A stretch of 64,000 nucleotides of DNA from Pachypanchax playfairii (Eukaryota; Chordata; Actinopteri; Cyprinodontiformes; Aplocheilidae). This document shows positions 47,901 through 59,779 of the stretch, piece by piece; the stretch's first letter is position 1, and every line of letters begins with the position of its first letter. The notes below the pieces were generated by a model. The model made no database searches. It had not been told where the DNA came from and saw only the letters and a list, made by a program, of their open reading frames with translations. The translations under genes were made by a program, and so were the position numbers. The stretch is taken from assembly GCA_006937955.1 (NCBI GenBank), contig SSNP01000434.1, positions 1 to 64,000 of the forward strand, written 5' to 3'.

Positions 47901-50760
47901 CTGAATTGAATAAAATCTTTTGACACGAAAAGTAACAGAAAAAGACTTTAGATTTTATTGTCTTATTTATTCAGTTCTGTTTTCTTTTTAAGTCAGTTGT
48001 TGTTTTGTGTCATACAATCTTACTGGTCATCATCACGCTGCTCTCCAACCCATCAGCCTCAGTATGATGTGATGCCCAGAAGGATGCCCAGAAAAAGCAA
48101 AGAGCATCACTCGTCACTTTTATTCTTTTCTCCCCTCTTTCCATTTTGTTCTTCTAACTGGCATTGGGTCCACAGCAACACATGTCTCCGATCAAGTCCA
48201 GCCTGCGTCATCAGTTAGTAAACTCCAGGCTCCAGGAAAACCAACAGAGAGCACATTCATAGCCAGCAACCCTGTGACTGAGTGTGTGATTCATTACTTT
48301 TTAATTTGCACCGTTACCCCCTCCCCAACCCAGCCAACCACTTCTCCACTCCAGCCTTGGGGCAGCTCCACAGCCTGATCAAATCCGTCATTAAGCATAC
48401 TTGTGGTATTAATGCTGTTGGCCTTATTTACCAGATGCAGTGGTGGTGTCTCTAGCCTGTCTGCAGCTAAGTGCAGCAGAATTAGCTCTGCATTCTACCA
48501 TTTGTGTCAGTGCTATGACCATTCTTCTGTTAAAAGCAAGACAACAACTTCCAAGAATACTTTCTTCAGCGATAAACTCTTATCATGCATACATCAAGAG
48601 AAATCATGAAATCACAACATGCAAGAAAGGAAATGGACCTGCTGCTAATCATGGTGGAGGAACCCAGAAGAGTAAAAGGAGGTGAGTGGTGTTTGAGGAG
48701 TATTGAGGTGTACATGTAGTAACCATAAAGCCTGAGAATGTTTCTGTTGCTCCAGACACCATTGTTGAGGTTACAATTCACAAATCACAGTTCCTAAGTC
48801 TACTTGTCCAAGCATGATGGTCAGCTTCCTGTCAGTGGGCTGGAACGTGCGTGTGAAACAACGCTCAGGTGATGGTCACAGGTGTGAAAAGGAGTGTTGG
48901 TGTTATGGTTCAATCTTAGCTGCAGCAAACATTAGACTAAACCATGGTTTGAAGTTGAAGAGGATGTCTTAAGGCCCTTTCCTGGGAGCGTTCTCTTCAG
49001 AACTTGTGTGTCATGAGTGCAGAATGAATTCTGTTTATGAGACTCTGACAGCTCCTTCCTGTCTCACAGACCATGAGCCCTGACTGCTGCTGCACTGAAG
49101 GCCACTTTTTAGTCTCTGACCACCCAGCTCCACCCCAAAAGCTTGGCTGGAAGAGCTGCCACGGGGTAGGTCAGCTGAAGGGGGCGGTGGGGGGGGGGGG
49201 GGAAGTAGCTTTAGTGGCAAAGCCCAGCAGCAGAACAAGCACTTGATCTCTGCAGCTCTTCAACACAGGCCTGCTTTTTTGGGTAAAGTAGGCCAATGTA
49301 AACTCCCACTTCCTGTCGGCCTTGTCTCCGAGGGGGAGAGATGATCCTCCTGTGAAGAGGGAAAGGTCTGCAGATCTGGAGGGACCATTTCCACTTACAC
49401 ACAAATAGAAATACAGCCAGAGAGGCAGGCAGAGAGTGAGTGGGAGAGAGCAAGCGAGGAATACACAAACACAGTGGGGTTCAGGAATGTTAAACACATG
49501 CTTTATGGCATAAATAGCAGCCACTTTTGGTAAATTACAGTGAGTGCTCTGGCACTGTAAAGAACACAGCAGGAAAAAGCTCTCAGATTTCAGATCCAGG
49601 CCCTGCAGTCTCTCCAGGGAACAGAAAAGGAGCATGTAGTGTTTTTGAGTTCTCTGTAAGGAGAAAAAAAATCTAATTCTCTGCTCTATCACTTCACATT
49701 TCCTCCAAAATCTATAAGCTTTACCAATTAGATGAGACTAAAAGTTTGTGTGTAAACAATGAGGCGTCGAGAAAAAAAAAAGTGAGATATTGCGCCTCAT
49801 TTTGGTACTCTACAGAAATCAAGTGAAAACAACAAATGTGGAAGTAAAATTAAAGTCAATCATGAAAATCTGAGCTAACTTTCAACAACTGAGTTTTATC
49901 CAACAGCTTCTCAGGTGAAATGCAAAAATGAGCATGTTTTTTAGAACACAGGACCACGTTGAAGCTCAATCAAGCACTTCACATTACCTCCCTGTTGAAC
50001 ATGGTAGCTGTTTATAAAGAGATGTTTTCAAATCAGTAAACGGTCTCATGTGAAGTAACAGTGTATGACGTCATTTAATACCCCATTTTTGAAACTGTGT
50101 GGATATTTATCTGACTCAAAGGAAATCAGGAACGGTGCTGTGGAACAGTTTACCTCACTCTGCTCTGGATCAGCTGGGCCTCAGCCCACGCATGCCGACT
50201 TACTGACTCTCAGGGAAGCTGACTAGTAGTCTGACTGAGTGGAGAAGCCATGGGAACCCAAAGCACCAGTCTGGAGACTTTTACTCATCGTCTACAAATG
50301 AGGGAAATGCTGTGTTCTTACCAAGAGTGAACAAATATACACTCAGCAATCCATGTTAAAATCAACTCAAGAGGAGCAGCTGGACATAAATCTTCTGATG
50401 GACAGAATACTTTTGCTCAAGCTCTCACTTAACTGAATTTTACATTTGCATATTTGGAATGTTTGCACAGCAACAGAGAAGTGGACGGCAGGTGGAAAGT
50501 GGAAGCAGGTGCATGTGGTTGTTCATAACCATCAAACCGTGTGCTCACCTGCACATCTGCAGTGTTGTTTCAACACAATAGCTTGTTTGCTCCCTTACAA
50601 GTAATTATTAAATGCTGGACACAATTTCCCAGTTGGTGATCAAACATTTACGAACCAGTGTATCAACTGTTCGTCTTTATTTAAACTGAAGCAGAGATTA
50701 AACTGATGACTTTTCTTCTGCTTCAGTTAAAAAACTATAGAAGTTTTAATAAACATAAAT
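47900..50760. other. Gene-free stretch downstream of snai1
   Basis: No coding family is seen. A poly-G tract lies at about 49188-49201. The block at about 49200-49640 has few repeats and moderate GC content and could be regulatory, as often happens near snai1, but this is only a guess from position. Confidence 0.35.
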
Positions 50761-50762
50761 TA

Positions 50763-50768
50763 CTTTAT
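50763..50768 (-). terminator. Candidate poly(A) signal for snai1
   Basis: TTTATT on the plus strand (AATAAA on the minus) lies about 1.2 kb past the snai1 stop. It gives a plausible 3' UTR length, but nothing else supports it. Confidence 0.3.
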
Positions 50769-51951
50769 TGAATGAAAATGCATTATTTATTTCATACAGG
50801 GAATAGAAGTGACCACACAAGCATAGTACAAAAAAACAATGAAATAACAGGTCATCTGCACATTGCACTAAAAATGGCCATGAAATATTTAGAAAAGGTA
50901 AAATGTCATCTTTGTAGTGTTCATTTGCAAGACTTTCATCACATCTCATATAACCATGTTCTCATGGTGTAAACTGTGAAAATCTTTGGTCCCAGCCGTG
51001 TGCCATTTCAAATCTGCATAGAGTTCATTTTTCTGACAATAATACTGAAATCACTTTGTTAAGCCATAGCTACCAAACAAGGAACACTTTGGTTTTTAAG
51101 TAATAAAATTTCAAGGCACATTCATTTAAGTCTCATGGCTTTGGCTAGTATCATTAACACTGTGGTAACCTTGAGTGCATGGCTTTCATTTTTCATTCAT
51201 GTTGCAGCAGAGCTATACACTGAATCCTCTTTGGAAAAACAGCTTTTTTTTCCTATCTCTGAGACTCATCAGATTAAAACTTTGGTTTTAGTTTAGTCAA
51301 AACAAAGGCTTAAAATGATCCTGCTGAAGAAAAAAAACACTAACTGGTGCCATTCTTCTGTGATGACAAGCTTCCTCTTTCTTCTTAAGCAAACCAAGGG
51401 CATTAGAAGTCACCTGCTATCAATCGGCGAAGGTCATGGCTGTAGCACCTGTTAGCACCTCATCTCTCTGCAGCACAGCACCGAGGACAGCTGCATGTGC
51501 ATTTGCCTTTTGTGTGCGTGAGTGTGTGTTTTGAGACACGCCAAGAGATTTATCCCACCCACGCACCCCTACCTCTGAGCAGCTGTGTCTCGGCCATGAT
51601 CCTGAGTTGCCCGGCACCAGGACAGAGACAGGAAAAGACCCCTCTAACCCCAATGAATTCACAACATAATAGTTGTTTGGAATGGGCACAATAGCTACAG
51701 AGGAGCTGATATCAAGTTCATTTCAGATGGTCCATCCTCAGAAACTCAGTAAAGAAAAAAGAGGCTTCTCTGAAGATTTATATTGGAACAGAGAAGCAAA
51801 GAGTCTTGTAAAGTCAGATCCATAATGAGGTCTGAGTCCCTCCAGGTCTCTTAAATCAGGAAATTTCATAGACTTTGTGGGTCCTTAACAGGCTAAAAAG
51901 AGTTGTATGGACCTCTCCTCCAAAGCCCGAAGTCCATGGGGCTCATCTTTT

Positions 51952-53825
51952 TCACACTGATGTAGAACAACACCCTGAGGAGCTGTGCTTCTGCAGCAGT
52001 GACATGCGGCTAAAGGTGCGAGAGCAGACACCACACTGGTATTTCTTCACCTCAGCATGGGTCTGCAGGTGAGCCCGCAGATTGGAGCGGTCAGCAAAAG
52101 CCCGGTTGCAGTGGGGGCACGAGAACGGACGCTCGCCTGGACAGAAAAAATGCAAACAAATAGCATTTGACATCACTGGACCTCCCTTTAAAAGTGACTA
52201 CAATGGTCATACTCATACTGGATACTGAGTTTACAGGAGCTTTCCATTAACATCTCACACATGCATAAACACACAACACAAGCACACATTGTTACACATT
52301 GTGAAGATAATGAAGAATCACATGGCTGACTGGTGGGGTCAGAGCCTGACTGAATTACCATGATTCAATCAATGGCAAATGAGATTAGCATGCTAACAAG
52401 TTGCTGCAGGTACTAAGAGCTTTGATAGCAGAGGAATTCTTTAAACCTGTTGTCCCTTCTCTGTCCTCATTCAGCTGACTTCCACAGCAGCCGTGATAAG
52501 ATAATTAGCTGACAAGTCATTGTTGCAAAGGCATTAAACACAATGAGTGATCAATGAGTGCTGAGTCCACAGAGGGCTTCCCTGTGTGATAATGTCTGCT
52601 GATCAAGTGTTGAGTTCGCCAGATTGATTGTCACACTCACTGTCTCACAACAACAACTTGGTTTACACAAGTATTTCTACATTCATAAATTAATGATAAT
52701 CAGTGGTGATTTCAAATGTTTTGTTAAATGCATACCTGTGTGTGTGCGGATGTGACCACGCAGCAGCCATGGCCTGGAGAAAGCCTTTCCACAGGTGGTA
52801 CAAACACAGGGCAGGGTATGTGAGCGGATGTGCATCTTTAGAGCCCCCAAGCTGGTGTACTCTTTTGGACAGTGTTTGCAGAGGAAGGCTGGCCTGGTAG
52901 CCGTGACAGGCATTTCTCTCTCTTCTTCTTCTTCTGGGGGACTGGTGTGAGCCATAACGCCAGTGCATTTCATCCGCTGACGAGGGGCATATGTGTGCAC
53001 AGGTTCAGGGCTGGGAGGGTCCGAAGTGCGCCCTTCATCTTCCTCTCCACTGCTGCTAGCGCTGCTGCTGAGGTTGCATGGGGAACTGAGGTCCAGGGGG
53101 CCCGGGGTTCCAGAGGGCTCTGACTGCGAGGATGGCAGGTAGAATGCAGGGAGGACACTGAGGTCCCACACCAGACTCGTGGTGAAGCAGGTGGTTGTGG
53201 AGGTGCTGTCTGCTGATGAAAACTCAGCAAGAGGATACCTCTCCAGTGAAGTATCTGAAAGAGAAAGCATGTTTACAACATGCAGACTGCATCAGATTTA
53301 ATGCATGTAAGTTGAACATGATTTTAAAAAATGTGAAAATAAGAACCAACTCAACATGTCAAATTGAGTTTATACTATGCTGGCCTCGCATTCACACACT
53401 CAACCAAACTAAATTGTCTTTGTCCTGCACTTGGCATGTAAGATCTTAAATTTTCTGATAATTGACCAAGCATAAAATAAGAGCCACATGGGAAAGTTCC
53501 ACGGGCCGTTTCCTCCCACGTATTCACAAGGGCTTGTAACATGAATGGAGCTGTGTCTGCGAGCAGAAAAGAGGGGAAAGTGCATCTAACGGGCCTCGAC
53601 TTGATCAGGGAGTAGCCTGCTTTCAAAAAATATTGCTAAACTTTATTTTAAAATAATAACGTAGATGTTTCTTTATATTTCCCGACACAAATATAAATAT
53701 TTTGTTGAAAGAATAAGTTATTTAAGAAATAAACTACGTATTGACTCACCATTCTGATATTCCAGTTCACTGTAGTTTGGTTTTTGTTTTGCGAAATACT
53801 TTTTTACCAAGAAGGAACGAGGCAT
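51952..53825 (-). CDS. snai1: Snail family zinc-finger repressor, SNAI1 type, 259 aa, 3 exons
   Basis: Exons (minus): 53750-53825, 52736-53254, 51952-52136, joined at GT/AG sites in phase. Snail proteins bind E-boxes and repress E-cadherin to drive epithelial-mesenchymal transition and mesoderm and neural-crest movement. The start MPRSFLVKKYFAKQKPNYSE is the SNAG domain that recruits LSD1/CoREST, and it fixes the start codon. A Ser-rich centre (SSSASSSGEEDEG) and an acidic run precede four zinc fingers at about residues 151-171, 177-197, 205-225 and 233-255: CKHCPKEYTSLGALKMHIRS, CTTCGKAFSRPWLLRGHIRT, CPHCNRAFADRSNLRAHLQT and CGVCSRTFSRMSLLQKH. Four fingers rather than five and the CSTSV end fit SNAI1, not SNAI2. 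Teleosts have snai1a and snai1b; I cannot separate them with certainty. Confidence 0.95.
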
Positions 53826-54597
53826 TGTCCTTATTTAGAGTAAAATATCTGTGCGTAAAACTAATCCGCGCTCAGGACGCACAGTTTTTCAAAGATCAAA
53901 CTTTTAAATTTCAATATACAAAAGCAACAACAAAAGACAGATATCTCCCTGGGATCCACAAGTTGGGGCGGACTTCACCGACGAACTGATTTCTACGGCT
54001 CCTAAGCGATGTGACTAAATGCTGGCCTGTTTTCTGAAATGCTCTGACACAGACTGAAGGGGTGTGCTCGCCCTCAGGGCCCTCCCCACATTGCATATCA
54101 CTTGCTCGAACGTTTGGGAAGAAGTTTACGCTCACACCTCAGGAAAACACATTTTAAAGACAATTATCTTATTGACCCGAACAACTGAACGGACTGCTGA
54201 TAATTTTAATCACTTTTGGTAAATGTACGCGAGAGGAACTGAGAGCGCTGTGTGGTCCATACACGCGAGCAATTTTCTTTTTAAAATCGGATTTACACAT
54301 CCCTTTACTCTGGATTTGTCGTCAGATCATTTGAAAATTGTTAACATCAAGATGCCAAGTTGTACTTAAAAGTGGTGGGAAAGTAGCCTTTCATATGTTG
54401 CTCTTCTCTCTGCATTAACTGGTTGACGGTGACACTTGTTTGTAGCTTCAGTGTGGTAATCCTAAAAACATCTGTAGAGTAACTGCACCATCAGCTGGAA
54501 GAAAGTTGGAATGTATTCTCAGTTACCGAGCAGACACTAGATGGAGACGTGTTGTAAAAGATGACAAAAACCGTAGGGAATCCAAGTTACAGTAAGG

Positions 54598-55949
54598 CCA
54601 AGAAATATTTGAACGGTTACTATTTTCATGATTTGGGCTCTGCATGTCATATTCACTCTCAGAAATAGAGGTACGAGACAAGAACATTTTTGTACCTATA
54701 GGTAAATTTTTTTAAATGTTTCCTTAAAAGTACAATATTGTTCTTTAAAAGGTCAGAAATGCCCCTTGGGTGTTCAAATTGATATAAAGTACAAATTTGT
54801 ACCATTTCAACTGCACCTGCAACCTGGTCAAGGCTGGTTAATCTCCATTTTATTAGGTTTCTTCCATCATTTTCAATATTGTAATATCATGTTTCAGAAT
54901 GTTGGTTTTAGACTTTAAAATGGGGCATAATATTACTGTTTTAGTGGAACAACTTCATCAGGGTACAAAAATGGACCTGGACTACAGGGTACACCCCCAG
55001 CTACAAGAATTTGTACCCTTCTTGTAGCTGGGGGTGTACCCTGTAGTCCAGGTCCATTTTTTTTCAGTAATTCTGTTAATCAACTTTGCTGCATTCAGCT
55101 GAATCTGAGCAGAAAGTAGATCCCTATACATGTTAGAATTCATCCAGCTGCTTCTGTCTACTGTCACATCATCAATAAATACTAGTGACCCAGTGCCATT
55201 GGAAGCCAGACATGCCCACACCATCACACTGCCTCCATTATGTTTTACAGAAGATGTGGTGGGCTTTGGATCATGAGCCGTTCCAACCCTTCTCCGTACT
55301 TTCTTCTTCCCATCATTCTGGTTCAGGTTGATTTTAGTTTGATCTGTCCAAAGAATGTTGTTCCAGAACTGGGCTGTTATTTTTAGATGTTTTTTTGGAC
55401 AAAGTTCAATCTGACCTTTCGATTTTTGAAGTTCTGTCTTTATGTAAATTTAGAGACTTGTACAACTTCGTCCTTGTAGGACGTTCTTCACTTGGATGGA
55501 TGTTGTAAAGGGAGTTTTCTTCACCATGGAAAAGATCCTGCAATCATCCACCAACGTTGTCTTCCATGGACATCCAGGCTTTTTGGAGTTCACAAGCTCA
55601 CCAGGACGCTGTTTTTTTTTCTCAGCATGTACCAAACTTTTGATTTGGTCACTCCTAACATTTCCAGATATTTTACCTGAATTGAGGGATTAATGAGGCT
55701 ATAGCCCCCACCTGTCCATGAAATAGCTTTTAAGTCAACTGTCCAATTACCTTAAAAAAAGGTGGCTACTTAATAAAGACTTTTATTTCCTAAATTCTTC
55801 ATCCAATTTGGATGTGAATACCCTCAAATTAAAGCTGAGGGTCACACTTTAAACCCATATTGATTATATAACTGTATCTTATGTTTTGGTAAAAAAGCTA
55901 AAATAACAAAATGTGTGTTATTGTCCAAATATATATGGACCTGACCCTA
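54598..55949 (-). pseudogene. Degenerate Tc1-like transposon with nested insertion
   Basis: TA-bounded (54598-54599 and 55948-55949). The outer right sequence agrees with the start of the copy at 11672. Minus-strand transposase scraps include MMVWACLASNGTGSLVFIDD, VTVDRSSWMNSNMYRDLLSA and, nearer the HTH, KNPFTTSIQVKNVLQ-like residues. Stops and frameshifts abound. The left part (about 54660-55065) is foreign and ends in a long palindrome. It lies about 770 bp upstream of the snai1 start codon. Confidence 0.8.
54967..55061. repeat. Near-perfect long palindrome (43-bp arms, 9-nt loop)
   Basis: The left arm 54967-55009 and right arm 55019-55061 are exact reverse complements by eye. The arms include ggacctggactacagggtac and cccccagctacaag, and the loop is tttgtaccc. 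It lies at the edge of a non-Tc1 insertion containing several gtac-type short repeats (ggtacgag, tttgtaccta, aaatttgtacc). Confidence 0.9.
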
Positions 55950-56189
55950 TTTCATGTGAATGTTTTGTTGCTGCATCCTTTGACTCTACAGATTTTTCAA
56001 TCCACCACAACAACATGTCATTCTTCATTCTCACTTTTATTTTAGAAATGATACACGTTTTTCAACACAGATACTCACAAACAGTCTATTCATTACCTAC
56101 AGTCTCACTCAGCGTGGGACTTTTATGACTATGTGTCTGATGAAGATGAGTTCAGCTGACACATCCAACAGCAATTACCATTTAGTCAT

Positions 56190-56720
56190 TTTCATATTCA
56201 GAATTAGGTTTATTTGTCCAAGTATATTATACACACAATGAATTTGGCTTTGGTTCTGGTTTAGTTCTTGCACTTTTAGATAGACACATGTAAAGATAAA
56301 TCAATGTTATTAGACCTAAACACACTCTAGATACACTGAAGCATCATCCACCATAAATGACTGATTGGTGTTTGAAGCCTGTTTATGCAGATAATATATA
56401 ATTATTTCTATCAGAAAAAATGTGTTATTTCTTCATAAAAGTCTTAAACATGTTTGTTCAACACAGTGACGGCCTAAGGGAAGAAACTGGTCTTGTGTCC
56501 TGTGGTTTTGGAATACAGTGATCTGTAGCTCCGTCCAGACAGGAGATGGGAGGTGATCCTAGGTGAGAAGGTCCCTGCTGATGCCGCCTGCCCTTTCCCT
56601 CAATGGATGGACCCAGGTCCTGGATGGAGGAGTACAGGTCCTGGATGGAGGTTAGATTAGCACCAATGATCCACTCTGCAAACCTCATAGTTGTCTGCAG
56701 TTTGTTTCTGTCTAGTTTGG
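56190..56720 (-). repeat. LINE 3' end (minus) with three minisatellite units
   Basis: The minus strand encodes the ORF2 C-terminus: EWIIGANLTSIQDLYSSIQD, LGPSIEGKGRRHQQGPSHL and TRPVSSLRPSLC, then a stop and 3' UTR. It is homologous to the copy at 4459-5213. The SIQDLYS codons are repeated about three times here (56603-56650), the same 21-bp unit as the large array at 5214-5810. Confidence 0.75.
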
Positions 56721-57770
56721 TTGCTGATATAAACCAGATTGCGATGGACGGGTAGAGATGGACTATACAATGGCTGTGTAGAAGTTCACCAGCAGCTCCT
56801 GTAGCAGGTTAAACTTCTCTAGCCTGTACAATCTCTGCTGGGCCTATGTTGGCTGTCCATTTAAGGTCCTGGGTGTTGGTGGACCCCATAAACCTGAACG
56901 TGTCCACCATAGTCACTGTACTATTGTTTATATACTGTATGTAATAATGGGTTGGAGGGCTTCTCCTGAAATCCACTGCTATCTACACAGTTTTTAGAGT
57001 GTTGAGCCTTGAAGTTTGCCTCAGCAACTATATGAATTCATCTCACAAAAACATATGGCCTTCAAATGTTTATATGAAAAGAAAAGTATCTAATGACTGT
57101 TAAAATAAATTGATTTCCACTGTGTTTTTAGTGAAAAGTTGTAGGAAGGAAGGTCTCAAGTCTTTGCATTCAAATGTGATAAGCAAATGACCACTTTTAA
57201 ACTCTTCTGTCCATTCTAAAGTCATTGAGTTATAATATATACATAAACTGTAAGAAATATAATAAATTACAGCATCAGGGAAAAAAAAATAGAAAATGAG
57301 ATAGTACATTTCCCAAGGTTTTTGTGGTACCAGTAAATACATATTTGTTCAACTTCCTTTAGATTTTCTTTGTTAGTGTATGTGTGGTTAGTTCATTATA
57401 AAAAAAACTGTCTGGAGACCTTTCCCCCTTCCCCAGATACAGTTTAGTTTTGAAACACAAAATAAATGAACAACAAAATGATCACAACCTAAAATTTAAA
57501 CTCCAAAGTCTAAACCTAAAACTCTAAATACTTTTCTGCTTATGTTTTCTTCTTCTCCTCCTTCTTCTTGAATAACTCAATTTGAATTCGAGAGAATTTA
57601 CAAAAATACAAGTTTAGTTAAATTAAAGGGGAATTCTCTTGGAATCAGTTTGATCTTTGATAAGTCCTCACGCAAGTTGTTGCGCTTCGTTCCAGGCCTC
57701 TGATTGGTCCCACAGTAAGAATGGGCGGAGTTAAGATGGGAGGAGCTACTCTGGTCTGAGTTCGGTTGGA
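56720..57770. other. LINE continuation, then unique AT-rich intergenic DNA
   Basis: 56720-56960 still looks like LINE ORF2 in reverse (for example tggactatacaatggctgtg, agttcaccagcagctcctgt, ggtcctgggtgttggtggac). After 57000 nothing is recognised up to the presumed tp53inp2-like promoter. Confidence 0.4.
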
Positions 57771-57895
57771 TATTTGAAACACTGAAAACAACAGCGCAGG
57801 TACACAGTGTGACATAAAAAAGAAAAAGACTAAAACAACTTCTTAAAAAGAAACACAACAAGGATCTTTGAGTCGAACTGAAAAACTAACAGCAG
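57770..57895 (+). promoter_or_regulatory. Probable first (untranslated) exon of the tp53inp2-like gene
   Basis: The sequence ends in a strong donor (acagcag then gtaagac at 57896). The CAAT-type motif gattggtcccac lies upstream at about 57703. An acceptor with ctcctacag near 58489 fits a second 5' UTR segment that runs into the start codon at 58563. Inferred from splice signals only. Confidence 0.35.
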
Positions 57896-58562
57896 GTAAG
57901 ACAATTACTTAACTGCTACTGTTAATTTATAGACTGCATAGAGATGTTCAAAAGTTATTTTAGTATTACAAAATAAACAAAATGTTAATGTTGATGTTAG
58001 AAACATGCATTATATTAAAGTTTTGGTTGTAATTTTACTGTAAAAAAAAGAAAATATGAAAACAAAATTGATTGCCTAAGAAACTAATGACATTAGAAGC
58101 AGGATACTGATAAACACCGATCAGTGAAAACCACAGCAGTATGCCATCACTGATAGGCTGCAGCATTAAGTCCAATATAATGTTTTGTGGAAGATCTTTT
58201 AATTGAGAGAAGCCCCTCCCCCATGCATACAGAGACAGATGGACATAACAATGAAATTCTGGGGGAGTTAGCAGCCTTTTTCAACTCTGCAGAAAATCTG
58301 GAATTTCATTGGACATCGTAGTCAGCTGACAGGATGCTGCTTGAAATTTGAAAAATAATTTTGGAAGAGGGCTTTCATCGCATCACCCCCTCTTTAGGAT
58401 TCAGAAGGCTACCCTTTAGTTTGAAGAGCTGATCAAATGTTTGTTGAACCAGTAACCTACTTAAACAATACAAATTGTCTCCTACAGCTAAAGTTTTAGT
58501 CAAGATTCAGTTTTCTTTTACAAGAAGAAGAAGCAAGACAGGAACAACAGAAAAGGAGGATC

Positions 58563-59318
58563 ATGTTCAGAACCATTACCCGTCTTCTTTTTGGGGGAGA
58601 GGAGGAGGCTGCTAAAGCTGCAGAGTCTGATGAAGTGGTGGATGATGGATGGCTTGTTGTCACTCATCAAGGTATTGCAATAAAATTAATAAATGTTAGA
58701 TCCTTCTGACATGCACTGATTACTTTTTTCTTAACATTGTGTCTGCAGTACACTGTGAGTTTGACATAAATGTGTATTGTTTAGGCAGAGAGTGATGAAT
58801 GATAAGGTGATGGAAGTGTAGTATTTACAGAGAGCACACTGAAGTGTGTCCCAGTCACATTACAGAGGAATATTTGTTTCCACAGAAGCAGCTTCACTTG
58901 ATAACCAGGATGCTCTGTTTGCTGATACGAAGCAGTCTAACTCTACTCCTCCCAGAAACACAACAGCAAACACAGAAAGTGATAAGTGAGGAAATAAGAG
59001 GCATATTTTCTATTATTATTCTAAACCCTTTTTTTTTTTACTGTGTTGAATTTTATCTGTATCGTATTTCTCTCCAGCTTGTTAGATGCAGAGCCCACAG
59101 TTCTTCGTGGCAGCACTACAACCAGTCGAGTTGGTTCTTTTCTCCAGCCTAAAGCTCTGACAGATGTGACACAGTTAACCTGCATCCAGAAGGCCAAGGC
59201 CTGGGCAGGTCGACACCAAGTGTCCCGCAAAACCATCCAACGCCAAAATCGGGTTTGTCGAGACCAGCAGCATTCCTTCCATCTCCAACAGCCAGGACAT
59301 CGCAGCCTCAGCCGCTGA
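58563..59318 (+). CDS. tp53inp2: TP53INP2-like (DOR) protein, short divergent form, 149 aa, 3 exons
   Basis: Exons: 58563-58671, 58886-58985, 59078-59318, in phase with GT/AG. TP53INP2 shuttles between nucleus and autophagosomes, binds ATG8 proteins and also acts as a transcription co-factor. The N-terminus MFRTITRLLF plus the acidic EVVDDGWLVVTH hold the LIR motif (Trp30 to Val33). The C-terminus AWAGRHQVSRKTIQRQNRVC matches the conserved family end (recalled RHALSAKAVQRQNRA). The middle lacks the family's EESWFVTPP and HPSMSVY boxes, and the length is 149 against about 220 in human. Its position beside ggt7 matches human TP53INP2-GGT7 linkage. It could be a diverged paralogue rather than the one-to-one orthologue. 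Confidence 0.8.
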
Positions 59319-59603
59319 GGATTTGCAACTCATCTGAACATAAAGCACAGTGTTTTCCTGTTTTTTTATATTTCTTAGTACATTTAGGACACAGACACGA
59401 TCTTAATACATTGCAACACTTGAAAATTGTTTTAATTAAGTTCTCATTTAAAATAAATTAAGAATTAAGATGTTTTTTCTCCTTACTTTTACGTGATGAT
59501 TGAAAAGAAAAGTAAACTTGTGTGATGTCATCTTGAATCATCAGAGATGGTTGTTTTCTTTTTTTTAGGATTTTGTACTTAGTTTGGAAGATTTTTACTT
59601 GTC

Positions 59604-59609
59604 AATAAA
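59604..59609 (+). terminator. Poly(A) signal of the tp53inp2-like gene
   Basis: AATAAA 286 bp after the stop, only about 170 bp before the next gene's start codon. Confidence 0.6.
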
Positions 59610-59779
59610 AGTGTTAACAATCACTGAGTTGCTCACACCCTGACACACTCTAACGATGATCTCATTGGTCTGGAGGTAATTGCACCTGCTGAGTTCAATT
59701 CCCACTGGAGTTGGAGTTTACTTTATGCAGGAGGAATGAAACTCAGAGCTAACACAGGGCTTTTTAGAGTAAAACAACA

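Noticed and set aside
49171..49692. 173-codon minus-strand frame near the poly-G tract
   Set aside because: Low-complexity ending and no recognisable domain; frame length is within chance for this GC content.
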